Assembly (NCBI RefSeq): GCF_023370075.1
Contig: NZ_CP097154.1
Coordinates: 1 to 64,000, forward strand
Direction: 5' to 3'
Length of the DNA stretch: 64,000 nucleotides
From: Deinococcus sp. QL22
GTDB lineage: Bacteria > Deinococcota > Deinococci > Deinococcales > Deinococcaceae
In this document: positions 23,633 to 32,549 of the stretch, piece after piece
Numbering within the stretch: position 1 is the first letter of the stretch
Layout of the letters: each line of letters opens with the position of its first letter
The notes under the pieces: model-generated
The model's input: only the letters and a program-made list of their open reading frames with translations
What the model was told of the DNA's origin: nothing
Databases searched by the model: none
Made by a program: the position numbers and the translations under genes

Positions 23633-25009
23633 TCATTGCTCGGACTCGCCTTTGCTTCCATTCTCCCGTGCGCTCCACAAAAGTACTGTTTTGGCAGGCT
23701 CGGTCTCATGCTTCAAGCTGGCAAGCTCGGTGGCCGTGACCAAGCCGTGCAAATACAGTTCCGTTACCGTATCCTTGAGGCTTTCAGGCAACGTGACCTT
23801 TTTCAATATAAACGCGGCAGTATGAACCGAGCGTTCTTCATCCTCAGGTGGCTCGGCGACGACTTCCACCCGGCTGGGCAGCGATTGGGGCGAGGCTGGA
23901 ACGTCCTCAATCAATTGGTATTTAAGTGGATTACGCAGAATATCGACCAACAGTCCGCTAAGACTCTTGGCCTGATAACCAGAGGCCAACAGCGCGTCAT
24001 AACGTTTTACAGCCTCCATCACCGCCTCTAAACCGTATTCAGCGGCGTATTTCAGAGCTGCACCTTGGGTAATGCGGCGGCTGGTAAGGGCAGCTACTGC
24101 TTCCGGACGGGCAGGCGGCTGCATCGTTTGTGCAAACACGTACTGGATATCTTGATCTTTGCCGCGCCCAACGTAACTCACATCAGCCAAAAACCCACAC
24201 TCCATCAATTGTTGATGAGGCGTTTGTAGCGCCCGCCGAATAGTGTCTGGGCGGCCATTGATGCCGAGGCGCTCGGCCCAAGGCAGCAACGCAGTCTGGT
24301 AAGCCAGTTGCTCTGGGCGGTCTACTGGATTTTTTTCGTCTTCCAACTTGCGGTACAACGTGCGTGTGAGCGGCTGGGTCAAGTTCCGCAGAATGTTTAA
24401 ATCAACGGGCCGGATGTACCCAAGCCGGATGCTCCGGGCCAAATCAGGGTCGAGCGTGACCTGAAAGAGCGCTTCGGCATTCACCGACTCATCCCCAAAA
24501 CTAGACGGGGCACGCCGCCGCTCGATCACTTTCCAGTTCTGCACCAAGCTGGTACTCAAGGACTGATAGGTTTCCTCTTTGCGGTCATACCAGCTGTCTG
24601 TGATGGTAAATGTGCTGTTCCGCAAGCGCGTCAGACTGGGCTTGACGACGGCGTAACTGTGACCGCCAATGGGCAGCGCCGCATACACCAGCAACTGGTA
24701 TGCCGTGACTCGGAACGTGTTGTCTGAAGGCAAGCCAGCACCGATGTACGCGTTGGTCAAGCCAAAGAGAATGTCGTTGTCGATGCCGTGCGGAACAACG
24801 TCGTTTGCACTGGCCAAGCAACTGACATGAACCGTGATTCCCAAATGGTCTGCCGACGACCAAGAACGCGTCCAGGAGGTGAGTGTATCCGGAACGCGCG
24901 ATGCGGCAAGCACCAGAGAAAGCCTATTCAGGTTGCGCTCTTCGCTGCTAGAGCTGGACAGAACGGTTTCCTGATTGGCCTGCTTTGGTAAAGCGGCTTT
25001 GCGTGGCAC
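23633..25009 (-). CDS. repA: replication initiator protein RepA (Deinococcus plasmid type)
   Basis: A 458-residue protein starting from GTG at 25009 (MPRKAALPKQANQ). The winged-helix initiator region includes NLNRLSLVLAASRVPDTLTSW, GIDNDILFGLTNAYI, RVTAYQLLVYAALPIGGHSY and SIRLGYIRPVDLNILRNLTQPLTRTLYRKL, consistent with the replication initiator A family carried on Deinococcus secondary replicons. It should bind the iterons that begin about 230 bases upstream of its start and open the adjacent AT-rich tract. The order AT tract, then iterons, upstream of rep is the usual origin plan. No ParA/ParB genes accompany it within the window. Confidence 0.82.
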   Translation of the reverse strand: MPRKAALPKQANQETVLSSSSSEERNLNRLSLVLAASRVPDTLTSWTRSWSSADHLGITVHVSCLASANDVVPHGIDNDILFGLTNAYIGAGLPSDNTFRVTAYQLLVYAALPIGGHSYAVVKPSLTRLRNSTFTITDSWYDRKEETYQSLSTSLVQNWKVIERRRAPSSFGDESVNAEALFQVTLDPDLARSIRLGYIRPVDLNILRNLTQPLTRTLYRKLEDEKNPVDRPEQLAYQTALLPWAERLGINGRPDTIRRALQTPHQQLMECGFLADVSYVGRGKDQDIQYVFAQTMQPPARPEAVAALTSRRITQGAALKYAAEYGLEAVMEAVKRYDALLASGYQAKSLSGLLVDILRNPLKYQLIEDVPASPQSLPSRVEVVAEPPEDEERSVHTAAFILKKVTLPESLKDTVTELYLHGLVTATELASLKHETEPAKTVLLWSARENGSKGESEQ

Positions 25010-25094
25010 ATCTCATGCTAACGGCTAAATGGGGTGTGCGCTCGCAGGCCTGTTGGAAAACTGAGTCGTTGGCATGGGTGCTGATCTCCCCCAG

Positions 25095-25200
25095 AGCTAT
25101 GTAGACCCGTTTTGTTGTTGATCAATCTTTTTACTTCTTACTGATAAAAGATTTAAAAGATTGTTTAAAAAATTGAATGATCAATCATCAAGGGAGCAGA
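25095..25200. other. AT-rich tract, likely DNA unwinding element
   Basis: Between RepA and the iterons lies a stretch made almost only of A and T, with runs such as TTTAAAAGATTGTTTAAAA. GATCAATC words flank it near 25121 and 25180. Its place next to iterons fits an origin melting region. Confidence 0.6.
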
Positions 25201-25233
25201 TTTTTTGTCGTCTGGGACGCGGTTTATAATCTC

Positions 25234-25525
25234 AATTCCACAAGTCCGCAATACCAATTCCACAAGTCCGCAATAGGAAACGGCCCGAAACGCCACAAGT
25301 CCGCAATACCCTTTCTGCTCAACTCCACAAGTCCGCAATACCAATTCCACAAGTCCGCAATACGGCAGGAGCGCCAATTCCACAAGTCCGCAATAGGTCA
25401 ATGCTCCAATTCCACAAGTCCGCAATAGGGAAGACCGCTTCAACTCCACAAGTCCGCAATAGCAAAGACAATTAATTCCACAAGTCCGCAATAGGTCAAT
25501 GCTCCAATTCCACAAGTCCGCAATA
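25234..25525. repeat. ten iterons of the replication origin
   Basis: Ten exact copies of CCACAAGTCCGCAATA start at 25238, 25260, 25293, 25325, 25347, 25380, 25412, 25446, 25478 and 25510. Most are preceded by AATT or AACT. Start-to-start distances are 22, 33, 32, 22, 33, 32, 34, 32 and 32 bases, about two or three helical turns, so all sites face one side of the DNA. All copies point the same way. This is an iteron array for the neighbouring RepA, not a CRISPR: repeats are short and spacers are tiny and partly repeated. Confidence 0.92.
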
Positions 25526-25631
25526 GTCAAATTCGACTAGACAACCATTGAAAACAGGGAGCGTAGGCCCATCTCCTTCCGGTCAATGCACACGTTTTCG
25601 AATCACTTACGCGCTAGCCGAGCAGCATCAA

Positions 25632-25740
25632 CTCGGCCTTAAAAGGCCTGCCATCTGTTTGGCTGTTGCGCTCGTCACACTGGGCAAGTTGAATATTGGC
25701 TGTGTTGGTTTGCCAGACCATAGGACAGCACTGGTTCGAC
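25632..25740 (+). repeat. possible transposase N-terminal remnant
   Basis: One frame reads LGLKRPAICLAVALVTLGKLNIG and then CVGLPDH before losing sense. Its first 30 bases closely match the segment at 16352. It is flanked by no recognisable inverted or target repeats. A short stretch of decayed mobile-element coding sequence beside the origin is the simplest reading. Confidence 0.35.
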
Positions 25741-25841
25741 GTTTTTGGCCGTGGGAATGCCGAAATGTTGATCGGCCCTGACTTGGCCGCCACGCAGTGT
25801 GGAGAATCAAGGTGCTCTGTCCATTTCTAAGGAGACGTTGT

Positions 25842-26354
25842 ATGTCCAAACCGTTGTCATCGGCCCATGTTTCTGCTTCCCCCGCTCCCTCGTTTTACAA
25901 AACTTGGCGTGCTGCGGGCATCTGGTTGGGCCTCGGCATCGGCGGCTTTTTCGACGGCATCGTGCTGCACCAGATTCTGCAGTGGCACCATCTGGTCAGT
26001 GAAGTTTATCCACCCACGACGCTTCAAAATCTGAAATTCAACACGTTGGCCGATGGGCTATTTCATGCTGCCACATGGGTTTTTACTCTGATTGGTCTTG
26101 TGCTGCTGTGGCGGGGAACACGCGGGACGCATCAGCCGAGGCCCACCCTAGCCTTCGTTGGGGCGCTGCTGTTCGGCTGGGGCCTGTTCAATGTGCTGGA
26201 GGGTACTGTGTCCCACCAACTGTTGGGGCTGCACCACGTCCGGCCCGGCCCCGATCAACTGGCTTACGATCTCGGATTCTTGGTGTGGGGGGCGGCCATG
26301 CTGGTGACCGGCGGGTTGCTGATGCGTGGAGAAAAGCGGTCTGGAACGCTCTAA
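25842..26354 (+). CDS. DUF2243 membrane protein
   Basis: A 170-residue protein with four hydrophobic segments. The opening GIWLGLGIGGFFDGIVLHQILQWHH is the DUF2243 signature with its conserved Asp and His residues, and FNVLEGTVSHQLLGLHHVRPG in the third segment carries further conserved histidines. This suggests a membrane metal or haem site, but the function is unknown. AAGGAG precedes the ATG at 25842. The gene is monocistronic. Confidence 0.82.
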   Translation: MSKPLSSAHVSASPAPSFYKTWRAAGIWLGLGIGGFFDGIVLHQILQWHHLVSEVYPPTTLQNLKFNTLADGLFHAATWVFTLIGLVLLWRGTRGTHQPRPTLAFVGALLFGWGLFNVLEGTVSHQLLGLHHVRPGPDQLAYDLGFLVWGAAMLVTGGLLMRGEKRSGTL

Positions 26355-26456
26355 AAATTCCTGGCGATCGTATAGATTCCGTGTTAGGGCGGTTCGTCCG
26401 TCCAGGAACTGTCGTCCCAACTTCTGGCTTGCTTCAGAAGGCGCTGAGCGTGGTGG

Positions 26457-27908
26457 TCAACAGCTTCTCAAATCCCTCGGCCGTTTGGGGCGGCCCGTCC
26501 AGTAGCCCTGCACATACTCGCACCCGCGCTGGCGCACGAATTCCACCTGTTCGCCCGTCTCCACGCCCTCCACTGTCACTTCCAGTTCCAGTGCGTGTGC
26601 CAGCTGAATCACAGCCTCTACCAGCGCCTTATCCTGCTTGGTCGAAGGATGCGAACCCGCCACACCCGCTGTAAAAGATCGGTCAATTTTCAGCACGTCG
26701 ATGGGGTAGTGCTTGAGGTAAGCCAGATTGGAGTAACTGGTTCCAAAGTCGTCCACAGCCACCTGCACCCCCAGGTCTTTGAGGCGCTGCAAGGTGTCTT
26801 GGGCCTCCACGACCTGCATCAGCATGCTCTCGGTCAGTTCCAGTTCCAGGCGGTCGGGGGAGAGGCCGGATGCCTGTAGCGCCCACGTCACCGTTTCGAT
26901 CAGGTCAGACTGCTGGAACTGGCAGGCCGACAGGTTCACGCCCACACGCAGGCCGGGCATAACCTGACCCCATGCGGCGGCTTGCTCGCAGGCCAGGCGC
27001 AGCACCCATTCCTCGATGGGCACGATCAGGTCCGTGACCTCGGCCAGCGGAATAAACGCGTCGGGTGACACGAGGCCGAGTTCGGGATGTTGCCAGCGCA
27101 GCAGGGCTTCTGCCCCCCACAGCCGCCTGCTGCTCGCCTTCCACTGCGGTTGGTAGTGCAGCACGAATTCGCCGCGCTCCAGGGCAAGGTGAAGCGCACT
27201 CTCCATGGTCATGGCGGTCATGCGTTCGTAGCCCTCTAGGGCGTACAGCGCGTAGCCGCCGCCCCGCAGCTTGGCCTGATACATGGCGGTGTCGGCCTGC
27301 TGCACCAACTGTTCTACCACTGCTCCCGCCTCCGGAAACACGCTGAAGCCGCTGCTGGGCCGAACGAAGACCTCGCGGCCCGCCAACGCAAACGGTTGCC
27401 GGAAGGCGTCCATCAGGCGCTCGGCAGCCACGTAGATAAACCCTGTCTCTGGCATAAGCTCTGTGTCTGAACCTGCTGGCGCGGGCGCGTTCAGCCAAAA
27501 CAGGAATTCGTCGCCGCCCATGCGGGCCAAGTGGGTCTGGCTGCCCAGCACGCCGCGCAACCGCAGGGCCACCTGTTGCAGCAGGGCGTCCCCGACGCTG
27601 TGGCCCAGCGTGTCGTTGACCAGCTTAAAGCGGTCTAGATCCATCAAGCCTACCGCGATGACTTGCCCGGTGGCGTGGGCGTCGTGCAGCACACGCTCCA
27701 GCTCTTGTTCAAAGAGGGTACGGTTGGGCAGACCCGTCAGCGCGTCGCAGAGGGCCTGATGTTTCAGCGCGGCCTGAGCGTCGTAGCGCTCGATCACGAG
27801 GGCCGCGAGTTGAGCCGCCGCTTCCAGCTGAATGCGTTCATCGGGATTGGGCGCACGGGTGCTGTAGCCGCGCAGTACCAAGATGCCCAGTGTCCTGCCC
27901 GCGCCCAC
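26457..27908 (-). CDS. GGDEF-EAL cyclic-di-GMP protein with truncated GAF N-terminus
   Basis: The open frame gives 483 residues: the end of a GAF domain (GAGRTLGILVLRGYSTRAP...AALVIERYDAQ), a GGDEF domain with ARMGGDEFLFWL, and an EAL domain with GAEALLRWQHPELGLV, DDFGTSYSNLAYLKHY and KIDRSF. Both motifs are intact, so synthesis and hydrolysis of cyclic-di-GMP are possible. Upstream, 27913-28035 in the frame one base away encodes MSALEFRSDLSVG...DRLCVTHTPIQAG, which looks like the GAF start, but about 80 residues of GAF core are missing between them. The gene has probably lost an internal segment out of frame, and the GTG at 27908 may only be a rescue start. Confidence 0.75.
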   Translation of the reverse strand: MGAGRTLGILVLRGYSTRAPNPDERIQLEAAAQLAALVIERYDAQAALKHQALCDALTGLPNRTLFEQELERVLHDAHATGQVIAVGLMDLDRFKLVNDTLGHSVGDALLQQVALRLRGVLGSQTHLARMGGDEFLFWLNAPAPAGSDTELMPETGFIYVAAERLMDAFRQPFALAGREVFVRPSSGFSVFPEAGAVVEQLVQQADTAMYQAKLRGGGYALYALEGYERMTAMTMESALHLALERGEFVLHYQPQWKASSRRLWGAEALLRWQHPELGLVSPDAFIPLAEVTDLIVPIEEWVLRLACEQAAAWGQVMPGLRVGVNLSACQFQQSDLIETVTWALQASGLSPDRLELELTESMLMQVVEAQDTLQRLKDLGVQVAVDDFGTSYSNLAYLKHYPIDVLKIDRSFTAGVAGSHPSTKQDKALVEAVIQLAHALELEVTVEGVETGEQVEFVRQRGCEYVQGYWTGRPKRPRDLRSC

Positions 27909-28035
27909 TGCCCGCCTGGATTGGCGTGTGGGTAACGCATAACCGATCCACCAAGTCCAGCAGCGTATGCAAAGCCTGAGGCGACAATGTAGCCATCCCT
28001 ACTGATAAATCAGAGCGAAACTCCAATGCACTCAT

Positions 28036-28809
28036 GACATTGCTCTGAGATTAGTAGGGAATAGGCAACCAAGCCTAGTAGTTTGAAGGAAAGGTAAGAC
28101 TGATGCGGTAAAACTATTGAATGACATCAAGATGCGCAGAATTTTTACGCGTGCCGATAACTTAATAAAGAAAGATCGCCTCCCACTTTGAGATTAGAGG
28201 ACGAAACTCTGCCTTAATAGCGGGTTCGAATATTCAAATATTCTGTCTTCTAAATTTGACTGAATCATTTCGAATTGCCTGGCTAGATGTTATGTAAAGG
28301 TAGAATATGACCAAAATTCGCCGCAATAATATAACAAGAAAAGGCAATTGGACGGCTCTTGATTGGGTTAAGCCTATGCTCAGTGTGCAGCGTTTTATGG
28401 CCTCAGTTACGGCTTTTAAAGATAGGCATCTGGCCGTCAAAGGGTTGGTTGCCGTCTCCAAGGGCAACTCGACTCGCCCTCTCCTCCAAGCAGGATTCAT
28501 GCCTTCACGCACACTCCGGAGCAGTGAGGTGTCCATTTGGCCTGGTGTACAGCGAGTTGCTCAAGACCTATCAAGACAGCATAGTTTCTATTTAAGCCCC
28601 TCGTGTTCACTTGGCCCAAGCAGGCACAACTCAAGTCAATAGCGGGTTACCTATACTTATCATCTTGTTCAACTGCCTCAATTATTACAAACCTGCTGCT
28701 GACCGCCTGCAAACTGTTAAATTTTCCATAAATTATGTACATTCACTACACCCATTGTGTTCAGAAGCTGTCTGTATCAAAATTAACTTAAAGTGTCTAT
28801 GATGCTCTC
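28036..28809. other. 774-base AT-rich region upstream of the pilin operon
   Basis: No convincing gene. Weak open frames on both strands around 28234-28642 mirror each other and show no family pattern. The last 100 bases (28700-28800) are very AT-rich, hold CATAAATTATG at about 28732 (an inverted half-site pair), and probably contain the promoter of the pilin genes. Confidence 0.4.
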
Positions 28810-29283
28810 ATGCTATCGGATTCGCAGCGGATGAACGGCTTTACGCTGTTAGAACTCTTGGTGTTGCTGGCAATGTTGGGCATATTATTGGGGATCTCGG
28901 CTGTGGCTTCCGCCCAGTGGCGCTCCACTACCCAGCTCAATAATTTCCTTGCCGAACTGGCCTACGACATCAATGTCACCCGCACCAGTACGCTTTCCAC
29001 AGGCCAAATTCGGCGCGTGCGGTTGGTCAACACTCGGCAATATGTAATTGAACAGCTTGGGCCGACCAACACTTGGGTCTCTCTCAAAACACAAACGGCT
29101 TTTAAAGACCTGTTGTTGTTGAGCGCAGCGTCGGCTGTCAATTTCGAGTTCAGTACCCGTGGTTCAGTTGAGGCCAGGACGCAAACCGATCAAATCACCA
29201 CCAATACAGGCATCAAAGCCAGCATTGCTGGGCAACCCCGTCAAATCAATGTTACGGCGTTGGGGATCGCGAGGAGAGAATGA
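28810..29283 (+). CDS. type IV prepilin-like protein (FimT/GspH type)
   Basis: A 157-residue pseudopilin. The cleavage and methylation motif is NG|FTLLELLVLLAMLGILLG near residue 10, with Glu5 of the mature pilin present. A GspH/FimT-like beta-rich domain follows (RRVRLVNTRQYVIEQLG). Prepilin peptidase would cut after Gly and the protein would join a pilus or pseudopilus. An in-frame ATG at 28831 would give a shorter leader. Its stop overlaps the next start by four bases. Confidence 0.82.
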   Translation: MLSDSQRMNGFTLLELLVLLAMLGILLGISAVASAQWRSTTQLNNFLAELAYDINVTRTSTLSTGQIRRVRLVNTRQYVIEQLGPTNTWVSLKTQTAFKDLLLLSAASAVNFEFSTRGSVEARTQTDQITTNTGIKASIAGQPRQINVTALGIARRE

Positions 29284-29735
29284 GACAACAAGCTGGATTT
29301 TCACTTATCGAAGTTCTTGTCGCGCTGGTCGTGACGATGGTCACGGTCACGTCGGTCAGTTCATTGATGCTTTCTAGCATCAGGGCCGACAGTCAGTCCC
29401 GCTCCCGAACCTCTGTCAATACGGTGGTCGAAAGTTGGCTTGACCGCTACCGCTCCAACCAGGAGCCGTATACCGCTGCGGGGACGGTCTGCACCGGAGA
29501 TTCTGTCCGCTTCAGCTGTACCTATCCCAAAGGCCATGATTACGCCACCGACGGGATTTATTCCCACAGTGTGAATGCCACCGAGCTAAAAACTCGGTTG
29601 GGCAACTACAAGACCACCATCACGGGTGAAATGCTGCAAAACGGGGCCAATGTAGATCTCTGGCGTTTGAAAGTACGTGTCGAAGATGAAACCCGTAAGC
29701 AGGCTGTGGAGGCAAACACCCATGTTATCTGGTAA
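29280..29735 (+). CDS. type IV prepilin-like protein (PilV type)
   Basis: A 151-residue pseudopilin with MRQQAG|FSLIEVLVALVVTMVTVTSV. A very short leader and the FSLIEVLVA start are typical of PilV minor pilins. The Cys pair in TVCTGDSVRFSCTYP may form a disulfide. ATGA overlap couples it to the preceding gene, and the following gene starts inside its 3' end. It probably acts in priming or tip assembly of a type IV pilus. Confidence 0.82.
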   Translation: MRQQAGFSLIEVLVALVVTMVTVTSVSSLMLSSIRADSQSRSRTSVNTVVESWLDRYRSNQEPYTAAGTVCTGDSVRFSCTYPKGHDYATDGIYSHSVNATELKTRLGNYKTTITGEMLQNGANVDLWRLKVRVEDETRKQAVEANTHVIW

Positions 29736-30645
29736 ACCCCCCGTGTCATCTAATAAACCCCCTGTGCGTCCGTCTCGCGACCAAGGCTTCACGATTATCG
29801 AACTCCTCGTCGCCAGCAGCATTTCCCTGGTCGTCTTCGGAATTTTGCTCAATATGTTCCTCAGCACCACGCAGGTACAGGCCAAAAGCCAACTTCAACT
29901 CTCGGTGGATGAAAGCATGCGTGCGTCCATCGAGCTGATGGGTATGGACTTGCGAGAAGCCACAGCCACACGCGTGATCGACGCGGCCTCGGCCACCGTG
30001 CTCAACCTCGGCCCGTTCGTAGCCACCAGCAATCAGTTGTCTGTGGTGAGTTCTGACCCCGACTCGACCTTCCCAATTTCCCAGCCTCTTGGTTACCCAA
30101 ACAACAAGTCTTTGCCCAACAGCGCCGAAACGGATATTTCTCCCAGCGCGACAACCAAGCTCTGTAAAAAAGTCTTTGGCGGCGGCGACTATTTCATCGT
30201 CACCAACGGCAACGACCCATACGTCTACTTTATGCAGGCGCACGCCACCAATCCCTGTCCCAGCGCAGCCAAGGTGCTGCACCCCAAACAACAACTGCGT
30301 AAACCCAACGGCGACCCATTTCAGTGGAGCCCCACGGCACAGCTGTCGAAGGTGATCATCATGCGCTACTACATCGGGCAAGCGGACGGAGCCAGCGCCC
30401 TGATGCGCCAGCAAGCCGGAGACACGCCGCAGGTAGTGGCCTACGATATTACCGGCCTGACGGTGGCCTATTCCGCAGACGGCGCGACCTTCGCCCCTAC
30501 TGCATCCGGCCTAAAGGCCGTGCGAATCACCCTGACCGGCCAGCGGGAACGCGGCAAGCTCAGCTCCACGGTCACGCTTTCCAGCACGGTCTACATGCGC
30601 GACCTCGTGGTTCCGTCCAGAGTCGCCGGGAGCGCCGGGCTATGA
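29722..30645 (+). CDS. type IV prepilin-like protein (PilW type)
   Basis: A 307-residue protein from the ATG at 29722, which overlaps the upstream stop; a start at 29677 deeper in that gene is less likely. A leader of about 22 residues ends in DQG|FTIIELLVASSISLVVFGILL. The C-terminal part is long and beta-rich, with ITLTGQRERGKLSSTVTLSSTVYMRDL at the end, as in PilW minor pilins. Two cysteines (KLCKK, TNPCPS) could pair. Its stop overlaps the next ATG. Confidence 0.8.
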   Translation: MLSGKPPVSSNKPPVRPSRDQGFTIIELLVASSISLVVFGILLNMFLSTTQVQAKSQLQLSVDESMRASIELMGMDLREATATRVIDAASATVLNLGPFVATSNQLSVVSSDPDSTFPISQPLGYPNNKSLPNSAETDISPSATTKLCKKVFGGGDYFIVTNGNDPYVYFMQAHATNPCPSAAKVLHPKQQLRKPNGDPFQWSPTAQLSKVIIMRYYIGQADGASALMRQQAGDTPQVVAYDITGLTVAYSADGATFAPTASGLKAVRITLTGQRERGKLSSTVTLSSTVYMRDLVVPSRVAGSAGL

Positions 30646-32384
30646 GCGGGCAGCGGACACTCCCCCAGCAAGGGTACATTCTGGTCACCGCGTTGGTCTT
30701 TATGGCGATTCTGATGCTGCTGGGCACACTGATGATCACGGGCAGCGTTTCCGGCATTCAGCAGGCGGGGGGATTTTCAGGATTGGTGCGAACCCGCGCG
30801 GCGGCAGAGGCGGGCCAGGCGTCGTCGGCCTTCGATCTGCGTGAAAGCATCATTACCGACCTGAATACCATCCTCAAACCCTACGCAGACAGCTTTGCCG
30901 CCTCCAAATTCGACGCAAAAGTCACGCCTATTGTGGCCGATTTTCAGTACAAATCGGTGGAAATTAGCCTAAATAGCCTTCCCACAGTGGTTAAAAGCGG
31001 TTCACTGGAAGGCGTAACCTACACCAGCAAAGTCGTCTTTGCCAATTTCAGGGCCGACCAGGAATATACGGCGATCGGACAAACCTACTACGTCGACTAC
31101 AAAGTAGAGAGTATTGGAAAGCAGAACAAATTCACCCGCCGTACCGCCACCAACGGCACGCTGGCTATTCAGATGGGCCGTAAATATTTGAATCAATTCC
31201 TGCTGCTGGCCGATGACGGAGGTTCTGAAGAAAGGAATTACTTTACGACTGATATGAACTATGACGGGCCTGTTCATGTCAACAAGAACTGGATGTTCAC
31301 GGGTCAGCCTCGATTCTCGTTGGGGGCGACAACAGCGGCCAGAGAAGTCAAGATGACCGATTGCAAGGGCAAAAGCTTCTTGGTCAGCACGCAGTCTTTA
31401 CCGCCCTGTACCACACCCGATTGGGGCAACCGCAGCTTGCAGTACGGCCAATCAAGCATCGAGCTTCCAACCAACAGCGCCTCGCAAAAGGCGATCTCAT
31501 TGGGGCCGAACTTTAAGGGCACCGTCAGCACTATTAAGGATGTCTGCGACGCTTTGGGTGTTAAGGACAACGACTGCAAGTCGGCAGTGCCTACCGGAGT
31601 GTACTTGCCCCCCGCAGGCGGCCTCTACATTCAGGGCAACGCCGAAATCATCATGAGCAAAACCGCCGCCGAGCAGGTGTACACCGTGAAGCAGGGCACC
31701 ACGGTCACGACCATCACAGTTAACTACGTCACCAAAAGAACCAAAATCGTCAGCGGCACCACCACAACGGAGCGGGATGGCGTGCCGAATGGTCAGCTGT
31801 ACGTGGAAGGCGAGATTACCAGCCTGAAGGGTCCGGAACGCACGGGCGCGTTGCCCAGTAGTTTGCCTGCAACAGCGGTGCCGTCTCAAGTGGTGCCCGC
31901 CCTTCATCCCCTCTCGCAGCTGAATATCGCCGCGACCAGCAATATCGTGCTCACGGGCGACCTGACCTACACCGACGACCCACGACAGGTGGTCGGAGCC
32001 AAAAACGTGTTGGGCCTGATCGCAGGAACTGGCAGCGTCTTAATTGGCAACGATGCCCGCAACGCGCCCAGCGACATTTATATCCACGCAGCGATCCTGG
32101 CGGGCGCGGCCAACAAAGGGTTTGGAGTCATGGACGTGAGAAGAGCGCCTGCACAGGGCAGCATTCATCTGCTGGGCAGTGTTGCCGCCTCTAAAGAGCC
32201 TCCCCGTGGAGTGTTCAGTTTTCAGAGCGACGGCTTGCCCAAGTTGATCGGAGGCTACGGGGACGACTTTAGCTTCGACCAGCGCTTCCTGAACGGAGGC
32301 ACTGTGCCTCCAAATTTCCCGGCCACCTCCCGCTTTGAAGCCAAGACAGCCTTGCCCACCCAGACAGATTGGACGGAAGACTAA
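30642..32384 (+). CDS. PilX-like / DUF4900 surface protein
   Basis: A 580-residue protein with a single N-terminal hydrophobic segment, QGYILVTALVFMAILMLLGTLMITG, similar to PilX but lacking a clear prepilin Glu5. The rest fits DUF4900, a family found in pilus operons of Deinococcus-Thermus bacteria: YNGPVHVN-like NYDGPVHVNKNWMFTGQP, PPAGGLYIQGNAEII, GQLYVEGEITSLKGP and NIAATSNIVLTGDLTY, suggesting beta-helix-like turns. It ends the four-gene operon and is followed by a hairpin. Role in pilus assembly or adhesion is inferred from context. Confidence 0.78.
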   Translation: MSGQRTLPQQGYILVTALVFMAILMLLGTLMITGSVSGIQQAGGFSGLVRTRAAAEAGQASSAFDLRESIITDLNTILKPYADSFAASKFDAKVTPIVADFQYKSVEISLNSLPTVVKSGSLEGVTYTSKVVFANFRADQEYTAIGQTYYVDYKVESIGKQNKFTRRTATNGTLAIQMGRKYLNQFLLLADDGGSEERNYFTTDMNYDGPVHVNKNWMFTGQPRFSLGATTAAREVKMTDCKGKSFLVSTQSLPPCTTPDWGNRSLQYGQSSIELPTNSASQKAISLGPNFKGTVSTIKDVCDALGVKDNDCKSAVPTGVYLPPAGGLYIQGNAEIIMSKTAAEQVYTVKQGTTVTTITVNYVTKRTKIVSGTTTTERDGVPNGQLYVEGEITSLKGPERTGALPSSLPATAVPSQVVPALHPLSQLNIAATSNIVLTGDLTYTDDPRQVVGAKNVLGLIAGTGSVLIGNDARNAPSDIYIHAAILAGAANKGFGVMDVRRAPAQGSIHLLGSVAASKEPPRGVFSFQSDGLPKLIGGYGDDFSFDQRFLNGGTVPPNFPATSRFEAKTALPTQTDWTED

Positions 32385-32401
32385 AGCGTCCGGGCAACAA
32401 A

Positions 32402-32432
32402 GGCAGCGTCAGAAGCTTTTTCTGGCGCTGCC
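32402..32432 (+). terminator. rho-independent terminator of the pilin operon
   Basis: Arms GGCAGCGTCAGAA (32402-32414) and TTCTGGCGCTGCC (32420-32432) pair with one mismatch around a five-base loop, starting 18 bases after the DUF4900 stop. Confidence 0.75.
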
Positions 32433-32549
32433 ATTTGGCTAAAGCTGTGATCCTAAAAACAGACCTGGGGCGGTTTGAGAGCCTATTTGAGATGGAATCA
32501 AAGAGATGCCCGAACATGGAGTGCTTCCCTCAGCCCTGTCAAGGATTCA

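Noticed and set aside
25238..25525. CRISPR array
   Set aside because: The repeat is 16 bases, spacers are 6-18 bases and some are repeated, and no cas gene is near. Iterons explain it better.
25165..25530. Open frames on both strands across the iterons with repeated peptides (YCGLVEL and CGI-type repeats, or FHKSAI-type repeats)
   Set aside because: The peptide repeats are just translations of the iteron DNA; there are no start signals or family features.
28234..28642. Possible small genes on both strands
   Set aside because: No ribosome sites or recognisable pattern, and the two frames overlap antisense in an AT-rich gap.
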